DNA of 47,002 nt, from the NCBI GenBank assembly GCA_024680055.1, contig JAILCP010000088.1, positions 1 through 47,002 on the forward strand, given 5' to 3'. Positions 1 through 8,761 of this stretch are shown one piece after another; within the stretch, counting starts at the first letter, position 1, and each line of letters starts with the position of its first letter. This stretch comes from Lachnospiraceae bacterium (GTDB lineage Bacteria; Bacillota; Clostridia; Lachnospirales; Lachnospiraceae). A program made the position numbers and the translations under genes. Under the pieces are notes generated by a model. It was given only the letters and a program-made list of their open reading frames with translations, was not told where the DNA came from and made no database searches.

Positions 1-81
1 TTCCCCAAACAACACAATTTTTTCACAGACATTTTCCACCAAATATACTAACATGAGAATAAGAATTAAAAAGGAGTGTCT

Positions 82-1275
82 ATGTATTATTCAGCTTTTG
101 GACTTTTGGCTCTGGTGATCCATTTCATTATTAACTTTGAGACTTTGAAGACTCCAAGTACCAGAACCAAAACCACCCTTGAAATAACTTATCGGCGATT
201 TCTATTTTCTGTGATGTTTTATTACATTACGGATATTTTATGGGGAATTCTCTATAATATGTCCAATATTCCCCTGATTTATATTGATACGGTGCTATAC
301 TATTTTGCCATGTGTGTATCCATATTCTTCTGGATTCAATTTGTTACTTCCTATTGGGAGAAAAACAACTTTTTCAGCAAGTTGTTATCCCAGATTGGAT
401 GGCTTTTGATTTCCTTTTATGTGCTTGCACTCATTGTCAATGTATTTCGACCTATTATGTTTTATTTTGGGGAAGATGAGCGCTATTTACCGCTACCGGG
501 ACGTTCTGTGGGACTTGCGATTCAGGTTGGACTGTTTTTAGTCTCCTCCCTGTACAGCTTCTTTTTGACGTTCCACCAGGATAAGGATTACTCAAAACAT
601 TATCTGGCCATTGGTATTTCCGGTTTAACCATTACGGTTTTTATCATTTTGCAGGCGTTGTATCCGTTTATTCCTTATTATGCCATTGGTTCCATCATTG
701 GAACCTGCGCCATTCACTCCTTTGTTGTGGCAGAAGAGCGGGCACAGAAGGAACGAGAACTGATTCTTACCAGACGTCAGGCTTATAGGGATGCACTGAC
801 CAGTGTAAACAGCAATATTGCTTATACCGAGGCAAAAGAAAACTGGAACGTAGACATTTTATCCAAGACTCTTACAGAATTTGGTGTGATTGTTTTTGAT
901 GTGAATAACTTAAAAATCATCAACGATAACATGGGGCACAAGATCGGAGATCAGTTGATTAAATCTGCCTGCTCCACCATTTGCCAAAAGTTCAAGCATA
1001 GTCCTGTTTATCGTATTGGAGGCGACGAATTTTTGGTTTTCCTGCAAAATGAGGACTACAAGAATCGTGAATCCCTGTTTCAATCCTACAAGGATCAAAT
1101 GATTGAAAATGTTCATAATAACGGACTGGTGGTTGCTTGTGGCATGGCAGTTTTTGATGAAAGTACGGATCATGACTACAATGACGTTTTTACCAGAGCA
1201 GACAAAAACATGTACGAATTTAAAACCACCCTGAAGGCAGAAAAAGAAAAACACAAAAAACTGAAAAAGAAATAA
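82..1275 (+). CDS. Membrane-bound diguanylate cyclase (GGDEF)
   Basis: Predicted to make c-di-GMP from two GTP at the inner membrane face. The 397-residue protein has about seven hydrophobic segments (residues ~1-20, 40-60, 62-88, 100-122, 142-165, 175-198, 201-219) and then a GGDEF domain from ~235 to the end. The signature GGDEF is intact at residues 313-317, preceded by the substrate-site motif NDNMGHKIGD. I see no RxxD inhibitory site just ahead of GGDEF, so product inhibition through it is unlikely. AAGGAG at 71-76 lies 5 nt before ATG 82; an in-frame GTG at 76 overlaps that ribosome site and is not a credible start. Single gene, closed by a bidirectional terminator. The helical N-terminal part is not a sensor domain I can name. 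Confidence 0.88.
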   Translation: MYYSAFGLLALVIHFIINFETLKTPSTRTKTTLEITYRRFLFSVMFYYITDILWGILYNMSNIPLIYIDTVLYYFAMCVSIFFWIQFVTSYWEKNNFFSKLLSQIGWLLISFYVLALIVNVFRPIMFYFGEDERYLPLPGRSVGLAIQVGLFLVSSLYSFFLTFHQDKDYSKHYLAIGISGLTITVFIILQALYPFIPYYAIGSIIGTCAIHSFVVAEERAQKERELILTRRQAYRDALTSVNSNIAYTEAKENWNVDILSKTLTEFGVIVFDVNNLKIINDNMGHKIGDQLIKSACSTICQKFKHSPVYRIGGDEFLVFLQNEDYKNRESLFQSYKDQMIENVHNNGLVVACGMAVFDESTDHDYNDVFTRADKNMYEFKTTLKAEKEKHKKLKKK

Positions 1276-1276
1276 T

Positions 1277-1325
1277 AAAACGGGCAATACCAATGTTTTT
1301 ACACATGGTTTTTGCCCGTTTCTTT
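1277..1325. terminator. Bidirectional intrinsic terminator
   Basis: AAACGGGCAA (about 1278-1287) pairs with TTGCCCGTTT (about 1312-1321); an inner CCA/TGG extends the stem. A-rich sequence on the left and T-rich on the right let it serve both the cyclase gene (+) and the convergent GNAT gene (-), whose stop codon lies at its right edge. Confidence 0.8.
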
Positions 1326-1809
1326 ATTCACATCTTTGGTATGCCCTTCGAAGACTTCCGTCCCCTAAGGTGATTATTCCGCAAAATTCAAACCCAAGTT
1401 TTTTCAACAAGCCCTGCATTGGCTTATTGTCTTCATGAGTATCAATGCGCATATTGTAATCACACTGCTCATATACCCAGTTTAAAGCAAAAGTGGCAAC
1501 TCCCTTGGTACCCTTTGCAGAGGCAACACGATGAGCAAAACCGTAAGGTCTGTCATTTAGCCATGCACCGTCGATAACCTGATAGGTTGGTTCTGACCCT
1601 ATATCAAAGAAAAAGGTTCCAAGAATTTCTTTCTCTTCTTCTACCACGTAACTTTTTCCCTGTTTTATATCCAAAAGCACCCGGTCATAGGAAGGTTCCG
1701 TATCTTTCCACTGATTTGGATTCCCGTTGTCCCTCATAAACTGACGGGCATAGGCATAAATCGCAAGAATTTCATCCAGATCCTGAATTGTTGATTTTCT
1801 GATTTTCAT
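1324..1809 (-). CDS. GNAT family N-acetyltransferase
   Basis: Small cytoplasmic acetyl-CoA-dependent acyltransferase of 161 residues, the normal length for a one-domain GNAT. It opens with MKIRKSTIQDLDEI, the usual first strand and helix. The middle VASAKGTKGVATFALNW segment sits where the pyrophosphate-binding loop belongs, and the end DTHEDNKPMQGLLKKLGF is the typical DxxN...KLGF acetyl-CoA half. The substrate cannot be told from sequence. AGGGAGG at 1816-1822 lies 6 nt ahead of ATG 1809. A promoter inside the end of pyrC and a leader of about 135 nt with two hairpins precede it, which is unusual for such a gene and suggests control at the RNA level (inference). Confidence 0.85.
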   Translation of the reverse strand: MKIRKSTIQDLDEILAIYAYARQFMRDNGNPNQWKDTEPSYDRVLLDIKQGKSYVVEEEKEILGTFFFDIGSEPTYQVIDGAWLNDRPYGFAHRVASAKGTKGVATFALNWVYEQCDYNMRIDTHEDNKPMQGLLKKLGFEFCGIITLGDGSLRRAYQRCE

Positions 1810-1848
1810 AACAAACCTCCCTGTTCATATCTCTTTACAACGGGTAAG

Positions 1849-1878
1849 GCCCCCCGATTTCTTACGAAACCGAGGGGC
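1849..1878 (-). promoter_or_regulatory. GNRA-capped hairpin in the leader of the GNAT gene
   Basis: On the minus strand GCCCCTCGGTTTC (1878-1866) pairs with GAAATCGGGGGGC (1861-1849) across a GTAA loop: 13 pairs with two G-U wobbles and a GNRA-type tetraloop. No T-run follows on either strand, so it is not a plain terminator. It ends about 27 nt before the ribosome site. A weaker upstream hairpin pairs GTTGTT with AACAAC (about 1921-1946). Confidence 0.55.
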
Positions 1879-1950
1879 ACTTATGGAGTTGTATATTATG
1901 TAAGTTTTTTGCAAATAATTAGTTGTTGTAATTTTTCTAACAACAAGTTC

Positions 1951-1978
1951 ATTATAACATAACATCCTATTTTGTAAA
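1951..1978 (-). promoter_or_regulatory. Promoter for the GNAT gene
   Basis: On the minus strand TTTACA (1978-1973), a 16-nt spacer, then a consensus TATAAT (1956-1951). It overlaps the last codons of pyrC. The start of transcription would fall near 1944, giving a leader of about 135 nt. Confidence 0.6.
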
Positions 1979-3244
1979 CACTATTTTTCCATTGCAAATA
2001 GTTTTTGTAACTTTCCCACATAATTTTCTACCTATGAAGGGAGAATTCGTAGATTTTGATACAAAAGCGTCGGAAACTACCCATTCCCGGTTTGGATCGA
2101 AGATTACAAGGTCACCCGGGCCTCCCACATAGATTTTACCTGCATCCAGTTTGTATAGTTCTGCCGGGTTCACTGTCAACGCACGTAAAACGGTCATCAA
2201 CGGTATTCCATATTCTTTTACCCCATAGGTCATAAGAAGGCCAAAAGCAGTTTCCAGGCCAATCATTCCGCTTGGGGCTTTTGCAATTCCCCGTTCCTTT
2301 TCTTCTTTACTGTGAGGCGCATGATCGGTGGCAATCATATCAATTACGCCATCTTTCAATCCCTGTAAAAGCGCCTGTCGATCCTTCTCTGTACGAAGGG
2401 GAGGATTCACCCTTGCAAGGGCACCTTGCTCCAATACCAAATCCTCTGTTGCAGATAAATGCTGCGGGGTTACTTCCCCATAGACCCTGATGCCATCCTT
2501 CTTTGCTTTTCGTATTAAATCCACGGTAACGGCGCTGGAAATATGTTGTATGTTTAATTTGGCACCGATTTTTTTGTTCAGCATCAAATCTCTTGCCACC
2601 AAAGTGTACTCAGCTTCATCCGGAGCTCCCGGAAGTCCAAGCTGTTCTGATACCGTTCCTTTGTTCACGCCCTGGCTATACATTAACTTACCATCCTCTT
2701 CGTGTAAGGAAATGGGAACATCCAATTCTTTGCACTTTTTAAGCGCCTCCCGCATGAGACCGGCGTTTTCAATGGGTACGCCATCATCGGTAAAACCTTT
2801 TACCCCGGCCAGATGGAGTTCCTCCATGGAGGTTAATTCTTCACCTTTCATGCCCTTTGTCACATTTGCGGTCTGCAAAACGTGGATTGGCAGCTTGTCT
2901 TCTCTGGCCTGCAATTCCTTATATATATCCACATCATCCACCGGTGGTTTTGTATTGGCCATACAAATCACTGTGGTGTATCCGCCGGCTGCTGCAGCGG
3001 CAGATCCTGTTACAATATCTTCTTTATGGGTCAATCCCGGATCTCTAAAATGCACATGCACATCCACAAACCCCGGCGCCACAATCTCTCCTGCTGCATC
3101 AATCACTGTTTCATAATGATTTCTCTGCACCTCCTCGGGTTCATAGATTCCTGTGATTTTTCCTTTATCGTCAATGACAATGTCTTTTTCCTCATCCAGA
3201 TTCGTTGCAGGATCCATTACCCTGCCGCCTTTAATTAAGATCAT
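1967..3244 (-). CDS. pyrC: Dihydroorotase (class I)
   Basis: Third step of pyrimidine synthesis: reversible ring closure of N-carbamoyl-aspartate to dihydroorotate, a zinc amidohydrolase. The 425-residue protein carries the HVHFRDPG metal-binding motif near residue 60, the FTDDG motif, NIQHISS and ATDHAPHSKEEK, all typical of Firmicute PyrC. Start ATG 3244 has AAGGAG (3251-3256) 6 nt upstream; a longer open frame to 3334 has no ribosome site and adds 30 residues unlike the family. It is transcribed alone, not with other pyr genes, from a TTGTAA-N16-TATAAT promoter. I see no PyrR-type attenuator in its short leader. Confidence 0.95.
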   Translation of the reverse strand: MILIKGGRVMDPATNLDEEKDIVIDDKGKITGIYEPEEVQRNHYETVIDAAGEIVAPGFVDVHVHFRDPGLTHKEDIVTGSAAAAAGGYTTVICMANTKPPVDDVDIYKELQAREDKLPIHVLQTANVTKGMKGEELTSMEELHLAGVKGFTDDGVPIENAGLMREALKKCKELDVPISLHEEDGKLMYSQGVNKGTVSEQLGLPGAPDEAEYTLVARDLMLNKKIGAKLNIQHISSAVTVDLIRKAKKDGIRVYGEVTPQHLSATEDLVLEQGALARVNPPLRTEKDRQALLQGLKDGVIDMIATDHAPHSKEEKERGIAKAPSGMIGLETAFGLLMTYGVKEYGIPLMTVLRALTVNPAELYKLDAGKIYVGGPGDLVIFDPNREWVVSDAFVSKSTNSPFIGRKLCGKVTKTICNGKIVFTK

Positions 3245-3283
3245 GCTTCTCTCCTTACTTTCCATTACCTTTTTGCTGCTTTT

Positions 3284-3311
3284 ATTATAATCAAAAACCT
3301 TCTTTTTACAA
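3284..3311 (-). promoter_or_regulatory. Promoter for pyrC
   Basis: On the minus strand TTGTAA (3311-3306), 16-nt spacer, TATAAT (3289-3284), giving a leader of about 35-40 nt to ATG 3244. Confidence 0.6.
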
Positions 3312-3393
3312 AGACTACCCGTTAAAAAAATCACTTTTTAGACAAAAACGGTGATTATAATGTGAATAGAATATGCACAGGAGGGAATCAAGT

Positions 3394-5409
3394 ATGAAAG
3401 GTAAAACAATCAAAAAGCGCGGAAGCATCGGAAGAGTATTATTGTCCATACTTTTACCGGTCACCATCGTAGGAATCGCCGTGATTATCCTGTTTATGGT
3501 AAATAGCGCCAAAAAAACCATCACCGAACTTACATCCCATTATCTGGAGGCCGAAACGTCCGGCAACGCTGCATCCATGGGATCTGAAGTTCAATCTTTG
3601 GTAGCAAATTTCGATCAGTATTGTGAAACACTGGAAACCGTAAAATTTGCTAACAAAAAAGAAATTGCAAATTACATTAAACCATCCACCGGTTATGAAG
3701 GCATGAAAAGCAGTGGTCTATATATCGGTTATGAAGATGGCGATTACGTTTTTGCCAATGGTACAAAGATGCCAAGCGATTACGATCCAACCACACGTTT
3801 CTGGTATGAGACCGGAATGGAAAATGATAAACCAACGATTTTGGCACCATACATGGATCAGGCAACCAATTCCCTTTGTACTTCTTTTGTAAGAAGAATC
3901 GATTTTGCCGATGGAACTCACGGTGTTGCAGGTATTGATATTTACCTTACAACCTTACAGGAAGAAGCAACATCCATCAAACCTCTCGGTAAAGGAAATA
4001 CCATGATTATCGACCCTGTAAGTGGTTATATTATTTCCTATAAAGACGCAAAATTAAACGGCACAACTGTTGCTGAGGCTAATATACCATTCTTGAATGA
4101 CGCCATGGGTGTTATTGAGGCTGAGGCCAATAAAACAACAATTGTAAAAGATAAAGCAGGAAACAAACACTACATTGCAGCGATTTTAATTCCTGGAACC
4201 ACCTGGTCCCTTGTATCCGATATTTCCGAAGATACTGCTTTGGCAGATGTACACTCCTTCCAGAAGGCAGCCATCTTCATTATGATTATGGTATTACTTA
4301 TTTTAACCATTATCATCTTACTGACTGTAAGCAAAGTTATTTCCAAACCTCTTGGAAAACTGTCCCGTCAGATTTCCACTTTAAGCAGCGGCGATCTTAC
4401 AGTGGACTTTGACACAACCAGAAATGATGAAGTTGGATTGATTGCGGGAGAATTACAGAACTTCGTGGAATCCATGCGTGAAACCATCGGAGGCATTAAG
4501 CTCACTGCAGATAAGTTAAAAGGTGAAGCAAGCACCAGTAAAGATCTTGCTACCAACATGACTTATCAGACCCAGGAACAGTCTCAGAGCGTATCTCAAA
4601 TCCGTGACGCCCTTGACGGAATTTCCAGTGCGGTTACCGAAATTGCCAACAGCGCAACCACACTTGCCCATTCCGTAAGTGATTTGACAACCACCAGCGA
4701 CGAAGCCGGTAAAGTTATGAAAGACTTAATTGTTCGTGCAGATTCCGGTCGAAAAGATATGAAGAACGTACAGCTTCATATGGATGGAATCAGCGAATCC
4801 ATGGCAGCTATGAACCACTCCGTTCAAACAGTTGATGAATCTGCAAAACAGATTACCAATATCATTGAAATGATCAGCTCCATTGCAGATCAGACCAACC
4901 TGTTATCATTAAATGCTTCCATCGAAGCAGCAAGAGCAGGTGAAGCCGGTAAGGGATTTGCCGTTGTTGCAACCGAAATTGCAAAACTTGCTTCCGATTC
5001 CGCAGCTTCTTCACAGGAAATTGCATCTATTATTGATAACATTACAAAACAGATTGAAGCTTTGGCCAACCAGTCCCGTGCCAACGTATCTGCCATTAAC
5101 GAAAGTCATGACGCCGTTGCCACTGCAGAAGGTACCTTCAATCAGCTTGTAAATGACCTTGGTGGCGTTGGACATTCTATCCAGGGCATGGATGTAATGA
5201 TGAAAGACGTAGACGAAATTGCTACCAACATGGCTGCTATTTCTGAAGAACAATCCGCAAGTACACAAGAAATTCTTGCAACTGTTGAAAACCTTGCAGC
5301 AAGCTCCAGTGAAATTGCCCTAAACAGTGGTGATGTGGATGCCGGTGCCAATACTGTATCCGGTTCCGCTGAAAACATCGGAACTGCCCTTGATATTTTC
5401 AAGTTCTAG
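3394..5409 (+). CDS. Methyl-accepting chemotaxis protein, Cache sensor
   Basis: Transmembrane chemoreceptor of 671 residues that would control CheA/flagella. Order: short basic N-terminus, TM1 (~14-37), an extracytoplasmic double-Cache-like ligand domain (~40-290, with the FWYETG and GVAGIDIYL segments of such sensors), TM2 (~293-314), HAMP (~315-367) and a cytoplasmic coiled-coil signalling domain. The highly conserved hairpin tip [20 protein letters not shown] is intact from about residue 497. No C-terminal CheR-docking pentapeptide is seen. ATG 3394 follows AGGAGGG (3379-3385); an upstream in-frame ATG at 3373 lacks a ribosome site. Single gene; the ligand is unknown. No chemotaxis or flagellar genes are in the window. 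Confidence 0.93.
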   Translation: MKGKTIKKRGSIGRVLLSILLPVTIVGIAVIILFMVNSAKKTITELTSHYLEAETSGNAASMGSEVQSLVANFDQYCETLETVKFANKKEIANYIKPSTGYEGMKSSGLYIGYEDGDYVFANGTKMPSDYDPTTRFWYETGMENDKPTILAPYMDQATNSLCTSFVRRIDFADGTHGVAGIDIYLTTLQEEATSIKPLGKGNTMIIDPVSGYIISYKDAKLNGTTVAEANIPFLNDAMGVIEAEANKTTIVKDKAGNKHYIAAILIPGTTWSLVSDISEDTALADVHSFQKAAIFIMIMVLLILTIIILLTVSKVISKPLGKLSRQISTLSSGDLTVDFDTTRNDEVGLIAGELQNFVESMRETIGGIKLTADKLKGEASTSKDLATNMTYQTQEQSQSVSQIRDALDGISSAVTEIANSATTLAHSVSDLTTTSDEAGKVMKDLIVRADSGRKDMKNVQLHMDGISESMAAMNHSVQTVDESAKQITNIIEMISSIADQTNLLSLNASIEAARAGEAGKGFAVVATEIAKLASDSAASSQEIASIIDNITKQIEALANQSRANVSAINESHDAVATAEGTFNQLVNDLGGVGHSIQGMDVMMKDVDEIATNMAAISEEQSASTQEILATVENLAASSSEIALNSGDVDAGANTVSGSAENIGTALDIFKF

Positions 5410-5427
5410 AAAAACATTTTAATAGCC

Positions 5428-5463
5428 AAAAGAGTTGCCACAGCTTTGTGACAACTCTTTTTT
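5428..5463. terminator. Bidirectional terminator
   Basis: AAAGAGTTG-c-CACA pairs with TGTG-a-CAACTCTTT, with T6 to the right and A-rich sequence to the left. It serves the chemoreceptor gene (+) and overlaps the stop codon of the convergent GGDEF-PAS gene (-). Confidence 0.8.
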
Positions 5464-6946
5464 ATGAATTCATCTGTTTCTTTTCTGTAATATCTACAAA
5501 CATGCCAACATAAGAAAGGGGTACCCCATTCTCCCGTCGAAGCAGTCTACCGATTGCATGAAACCATCTCCATTGGCCATCTTTGGTTTTCAAGCGATAT
5601 TCCACATCGTATGTTTTCTTGTTTGAATAGTCGTTAATTGTATCATGAAAGGCTTTCAGTACCGCCTCCCGCTCATCGGGATGCACCAGTTTAGACCAGG
5701 CCTCCAATTCATTTGGAAAATCCGTTTCGTCTTTGTATCCAATCATTTTTCGGAACTGCTGACTCCATTCTACACTGCACATTTTACCCTGTTCATCAAA
5801 TTCCATACCCCACATTCCGGAGTGGAGGGCCTCATGCATTACTTCAATGGTTGCAATTTTATGTGCCGCCAGTCTTCGTTCCTTGGTATCTTTCAAGGCC
5901 GCCTTATCTGCATACATCTTTGCATCCGCTTCCTTGGTAACCAAATCGATGTTATCTTCGTCCTGTCGCATGTTGTATCCAAAAGCGCATACATATTTGG
6001 TCTTTGCCAAGGCGTCCTTCATTTTCTGAATGTCATCCCGTACCTCTTGTTCATTTGTGGCAAAATACAAAATAATAAATTCATCTCCACCGGTACGATA
6101 GACTTTCTTTCTATGGTTCTTTTCCCAGGTTAAACACTCTGACACGGTTTTCAAAGCCGTATCTCCCGCATCATGTCCGTAATTGTCATTATACAGCTTC
6201 AGATCGTTCATATCCACAGATACCACGGCACTGATACTGTCTTTTTCTTTCTGTATATCCGCATAGTAGCACTGTCGATTCAGCAACTTGGTCAATGGGT
6301 CCGTCTTAGCTCCGTTCATATACAAAAACAGATAATAAAGCATTAACACCGAAGAAAACAATGTGCTGTAATCCACATCCCGTTTTGCAACCACATGCAA
6401 TATCACACCGATCAATGCCACTCCTACACCATAAATAATTCCTCTTTGATCTTTCCGACTCATATACGAGTAATGTCGGAAGAATCGGTACGCAAATATA
6501 AATCCGTAAAAGAAGAATACATAATAAGGTATAAAGGCAACCACTGCATTTACTGCATGGTACAAATTATTCTCATCGTAATAAAAAATCAATCTGGTCC
6601 ATTGCGATGTATAAAATACCGGAAAACATATCCATAGCGGAATGTACAGCCACCATTCTCCTTTCTTTTTAAGCGCCGACATATTCATCATTTCCAGAAT
6701 AATCATCGAGTGCAAAAGATAGATTGTAGCCGTTAACAACGGCCTCGCCACCGTATATGTGGTAAAACTTCTGGTCCAAAACTCAATAGACCAAAGAAGT
6801 GCCTCCACAAAAATGGATACAATAATCCCCTTGGTTACCAAAACGGTTTGACGCTTCACATGAACTCCTGCTTCCAGCATAAACCAAAGGCCCAGAATTT
6901 CGGCGAACATAATATAGTGATCCAGTAACGTTTCAAATAAAACCAT
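5462..6946 (-). CDS. Membrane GGDEF protein with C-terminal PAS domain
   Basis: Predicted diguanylate cyclase of 494 residues. The N-terminal ~205 residues hold about seven membrane helices, followed by a GGDEF domain (~212-365; motif TGGDEF near residue 286) and a PAS_3-type fold (~375-490, ending in the typical GMFVDITEKK). PAS placed after GGDEF is the reverse of the more common order. No RxxD site is visible ahead of GGDEF. I chose ATG 6946 because AAGGTGA (6952-6958) precedes it by about 6 nt; a GTG at 6955 lies inside that ribosome site. A good promoter lies at 6979-7007. The helical region resembles that of the protein at 82-1275 in layout, not clearly in sequence. Confidence 0.88.
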   Translation of the reverse strand: MVLFETLLDHYIMFAEILGLWFMLEAGVHVKRQTVLVTKGIIVSIFVEALLWSIEFWTRSFTTYTVARPLLTATIYLLHSMIILEMMNMSALKKKGEWWLYIPLWICFPVFYTSQWTRLIFYYDENNLYHAVNAVVAFIPYYVFFFYGFIFAYRFFRHYSYMSRKDQRGIIYGVGVALIGVILHVVAKRDVDYSTLFSSVLMLYYLFLYMNGAKTDPLTKLLNRQCYYADIQKEKDSISAVVSVDMNDLKLYNDNYGHDAGDTALKTVSECLTWEKNHRKKVYRTGGDEFIILYFATNEQEVRDDIQKMKDALAKTKYVCAFGYNMRQDEDNIDLVTKEADAKMYADKAALKDTKERRLAAHKIATIEVMHEALHSGMWGMEFDEQGKMCSVEWSQQFRKMIGYKDETDFPNELEAWSKLVHPDEREAVLKAFHDTINDYSNKKTYDVEYRLKTKDGQWRWFHAIGRLLRRENGVPLSYVGMFVDITEKKQMNS

Positions 6947-6978
6947 ATACTTCACCTTGTTTCTATTATTCTTCTTTA

Positions 6979-7007
6979 ATTATATTCACCCTACCTATAA
7001 ATATCAA
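6979..7007 (-). promoter_or_regulatory. Promoter of the GGDEF-PAS gene
   Basis: On the minus strand TTGATA (7007-7002), a 17-nt spacer and TATAAT (6984-6979): a near-consensus vegetative promoter about 33 nt before the start codon. Confidence 0.7.
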
Positions 7008-7020
7008 GAAAGAAACTGTA

Positions 7021-8760
7021 CTATGCCATTTTCCAATCTGCTGATTTTAACTGCACTTCTCTCATATGTTTAAAAATGCCATCTTTCTTTTCCGAAAGCT
7101 CTTTGGGACTTCCTGCTTCTTTTACCTCGCCGTCCTTAAGTACCACAATCTTGTCTGCCTCTTCCACCGTTCTCATACGATGAGCAATAATAAGAACCGT
7201 TTTATTCTGAATCAATTTTGACAATGATTCCTGAATCAAAGTTTCATTTTCCACATCAAGGGATGCAGTCGCCTCATCCAGAAGTATAATTGGCGCATCT
7301 TTTAAAAAGGCTCTTGCAATAGAAATTCGCTGTCTCTCTCCTCCGGATAACTCAGATCCGTTTTCTCCAATCATAGTCTGGTATCCCTGTGGAAGATGAT
7401 CAACAAACACCTGGCAATTGGCAAGTTTTGCCGCTCTTAATACTTCTTCATCTGTAGCATCCTTTTTACCGATTCTGATATTTTCCATTACTGTATTGTT
7501 AAAAAGAGTCACATCCTGAAATACAATGGAATACATGGACAACAGTTTTTCCGGATCAATTTTGGAAATATCCATACCTCCCACCTTAATGGTACCTTCA
7601 TCCACATCCCAGAATCTTGAGGCCAAACGGGATACGGTGGTCTTTCCTCCCCCACTTGGTCCGATCAATGCGGTAACCTGACCCTGTTTTGCCACAAAGG
7701 AAACATCCTCAAGCACTGTGGCATCTTTGGCATAAGAAAATTTTACATGTTCAAAGGTAATATCATAATCCTTATTACTTAAGGTATCTTCCCCTTCCTG
7801 CATAGGATGAGACAACACTTCATCCAGTCGTTCACACTGAATCTCAGTTCCTATAATTGCTGAGAAATTCTGAAGGCTTACATTCATTGGATCATACAAT
7901 CTTGAAACCACCATGAAAAAGAAAAATAACGTCAAGATATCAATTTCTCCGCCGGCAAACAATATTCCACCCACTAACGCAGTGGTTCCGATACCAATTT
8001 TTAAAAGCATCTGGGCACCGGAAACGTAAATGGCCATGGTAAGTTCCGTGCGCATCGTCTCTTTTTCCACATTTTCGATCTTCTCATACAACCCCTGTAA
8101 ATAAGCGTCCATTGCTCCGTTACTGCGCAAATCCCGCACAGACTCCAGACATTCCTGAATGCCATCCTGCATCACAAGCTGCTTTTCTATGGTTTTCTTC
8201 ACCGCTTTTTTCTGTTTTCCCGACGAGGTATATACAATAAAAAATGCAGCGGGAATCACCCAAAAGCTGGCCAAAACCAATCGATAATCAAAGAAAAAGA
8301 ACATGGATACACCCATAATAATCACAGAAATAACACCTCCGATCAGTTCCGGAATCCAATGACTTGATGCGGTTTCAATCTGAGTACAATCCGCCAAAAG
8401 GTTGGTTGTCAAATCTGTTAAGTTCTTTTTGGCAAAGTAAGACAGGGGCAATTTCCGAAGCCGTTCCGCCAGATTTTTTCTTCGAATTCCACTTTCAACA
8501 TAGGTGGAAAAGAAGGTGGATTGATATTGAATGCGCTGGGTTATTGCAATACAGGCCAAAATCAACACACTTCCCACACTATACATAACAATACGCTCAC
8601 TTCTCATTTCTCCGGAAAGTAAATCTCCAATAAGCTGATATAACAATCCCGCCGGCAACATTAATACAATATAAGAAACGGTACATGCTGCGCAGGCCTT
8701 TACAAGGCCGATTGCACCGTCCTTTGACAATGCATATTTATGTTGTAATTTTTCTATCAT
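7021..8760 (-). CDS. ABC exporter half-transporter, second gene of pair
   Basis: Type IV ABC exporter half of 579 residues: six-helix membrane domain (~20-310) fused to an ATPase. Walker A GPSGGGKTT (~363-371), signature LSGGERQR (~470), Walker B IILLDEAT (~490) and the switch histidine in IIAHRM are all intact. It follows the other half-transporter with a 1-nt gap, so the two probably form a heterodimer that exports a peptide or drug, or a siderophore-like compound. ATG 8760 is preferred because AGGTAGGTG lies upstream inside the previous gene; a GTG at 8769 overlaps that site. No terminator is seen after it. Confidence 0.9.
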   Translation of the reverse strand: MIEKLQHKYALSKDGAIGLVKACAACTVSYIVLMLPAGLLYQLIGDLLSGEMRSERIVMYSVGSVLILACIAITQRIQYQSTFFSTYVESGIRRKNLAERLRKLPLSYFAKKNLTDLTTNLLADCTQIETASSHWIPELIGGVISVIIMGVSMFFFFDYRLVLASFWVIPAAFFIVYTSSGKQKKAVKKTIEKQLVMQDGIQECLESVRDLRSNGAMDAYLQGLYEKIENVEKETMRTELTMAIYVSGAQMLLKIGIGTTALVGGILFAGGEIDILTLFFFFMVVSRLYDPMNVSLQNFSAIIGTEIQCERLDEVLSHPMQEGEDTLSNKDYDITFEHVKFSYAKDATVLEDVSFVAKQGQVTALIGPSGGGKTTVSRLASRFWDVDEGTIKVGGMDISKIDPEKLLSMYSIVFQDVTLFNNTVMENIRIGKKDATDEEVLRAAKLANCQVFVDHLPQGYQTMIGENGSELSGGERQRISIARAFLKDAPIILLDEATASLDVENETLIQESLSKLIQNKTVLIIAHRMRTVEEADKIVVLKDGEVKEAGSPKELSEKKDGIFKHMREVQLKSADWKMA

Positions 8761-8761
8761 T

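Noticed and set aside
1849..1878. Terminator of pyrC
   Set aside because: A stable hairpin, but no T-run follows on either strand and it lies after a good promoter for the next gene.
2490..3116. A 208-codon plus-strand frame inside pyrC
   Set aside because: It is the complement of conserved dihydroorotase codons, Cys- and Ser-rich with no domain.
3333..3361. Flagellar sigma-28 promoter for the chemoreceptor
   Set aside because: A TATAAT is present at 3356-3361 but neither the GCCGATAA element nor its partner box is found at the proper distance.
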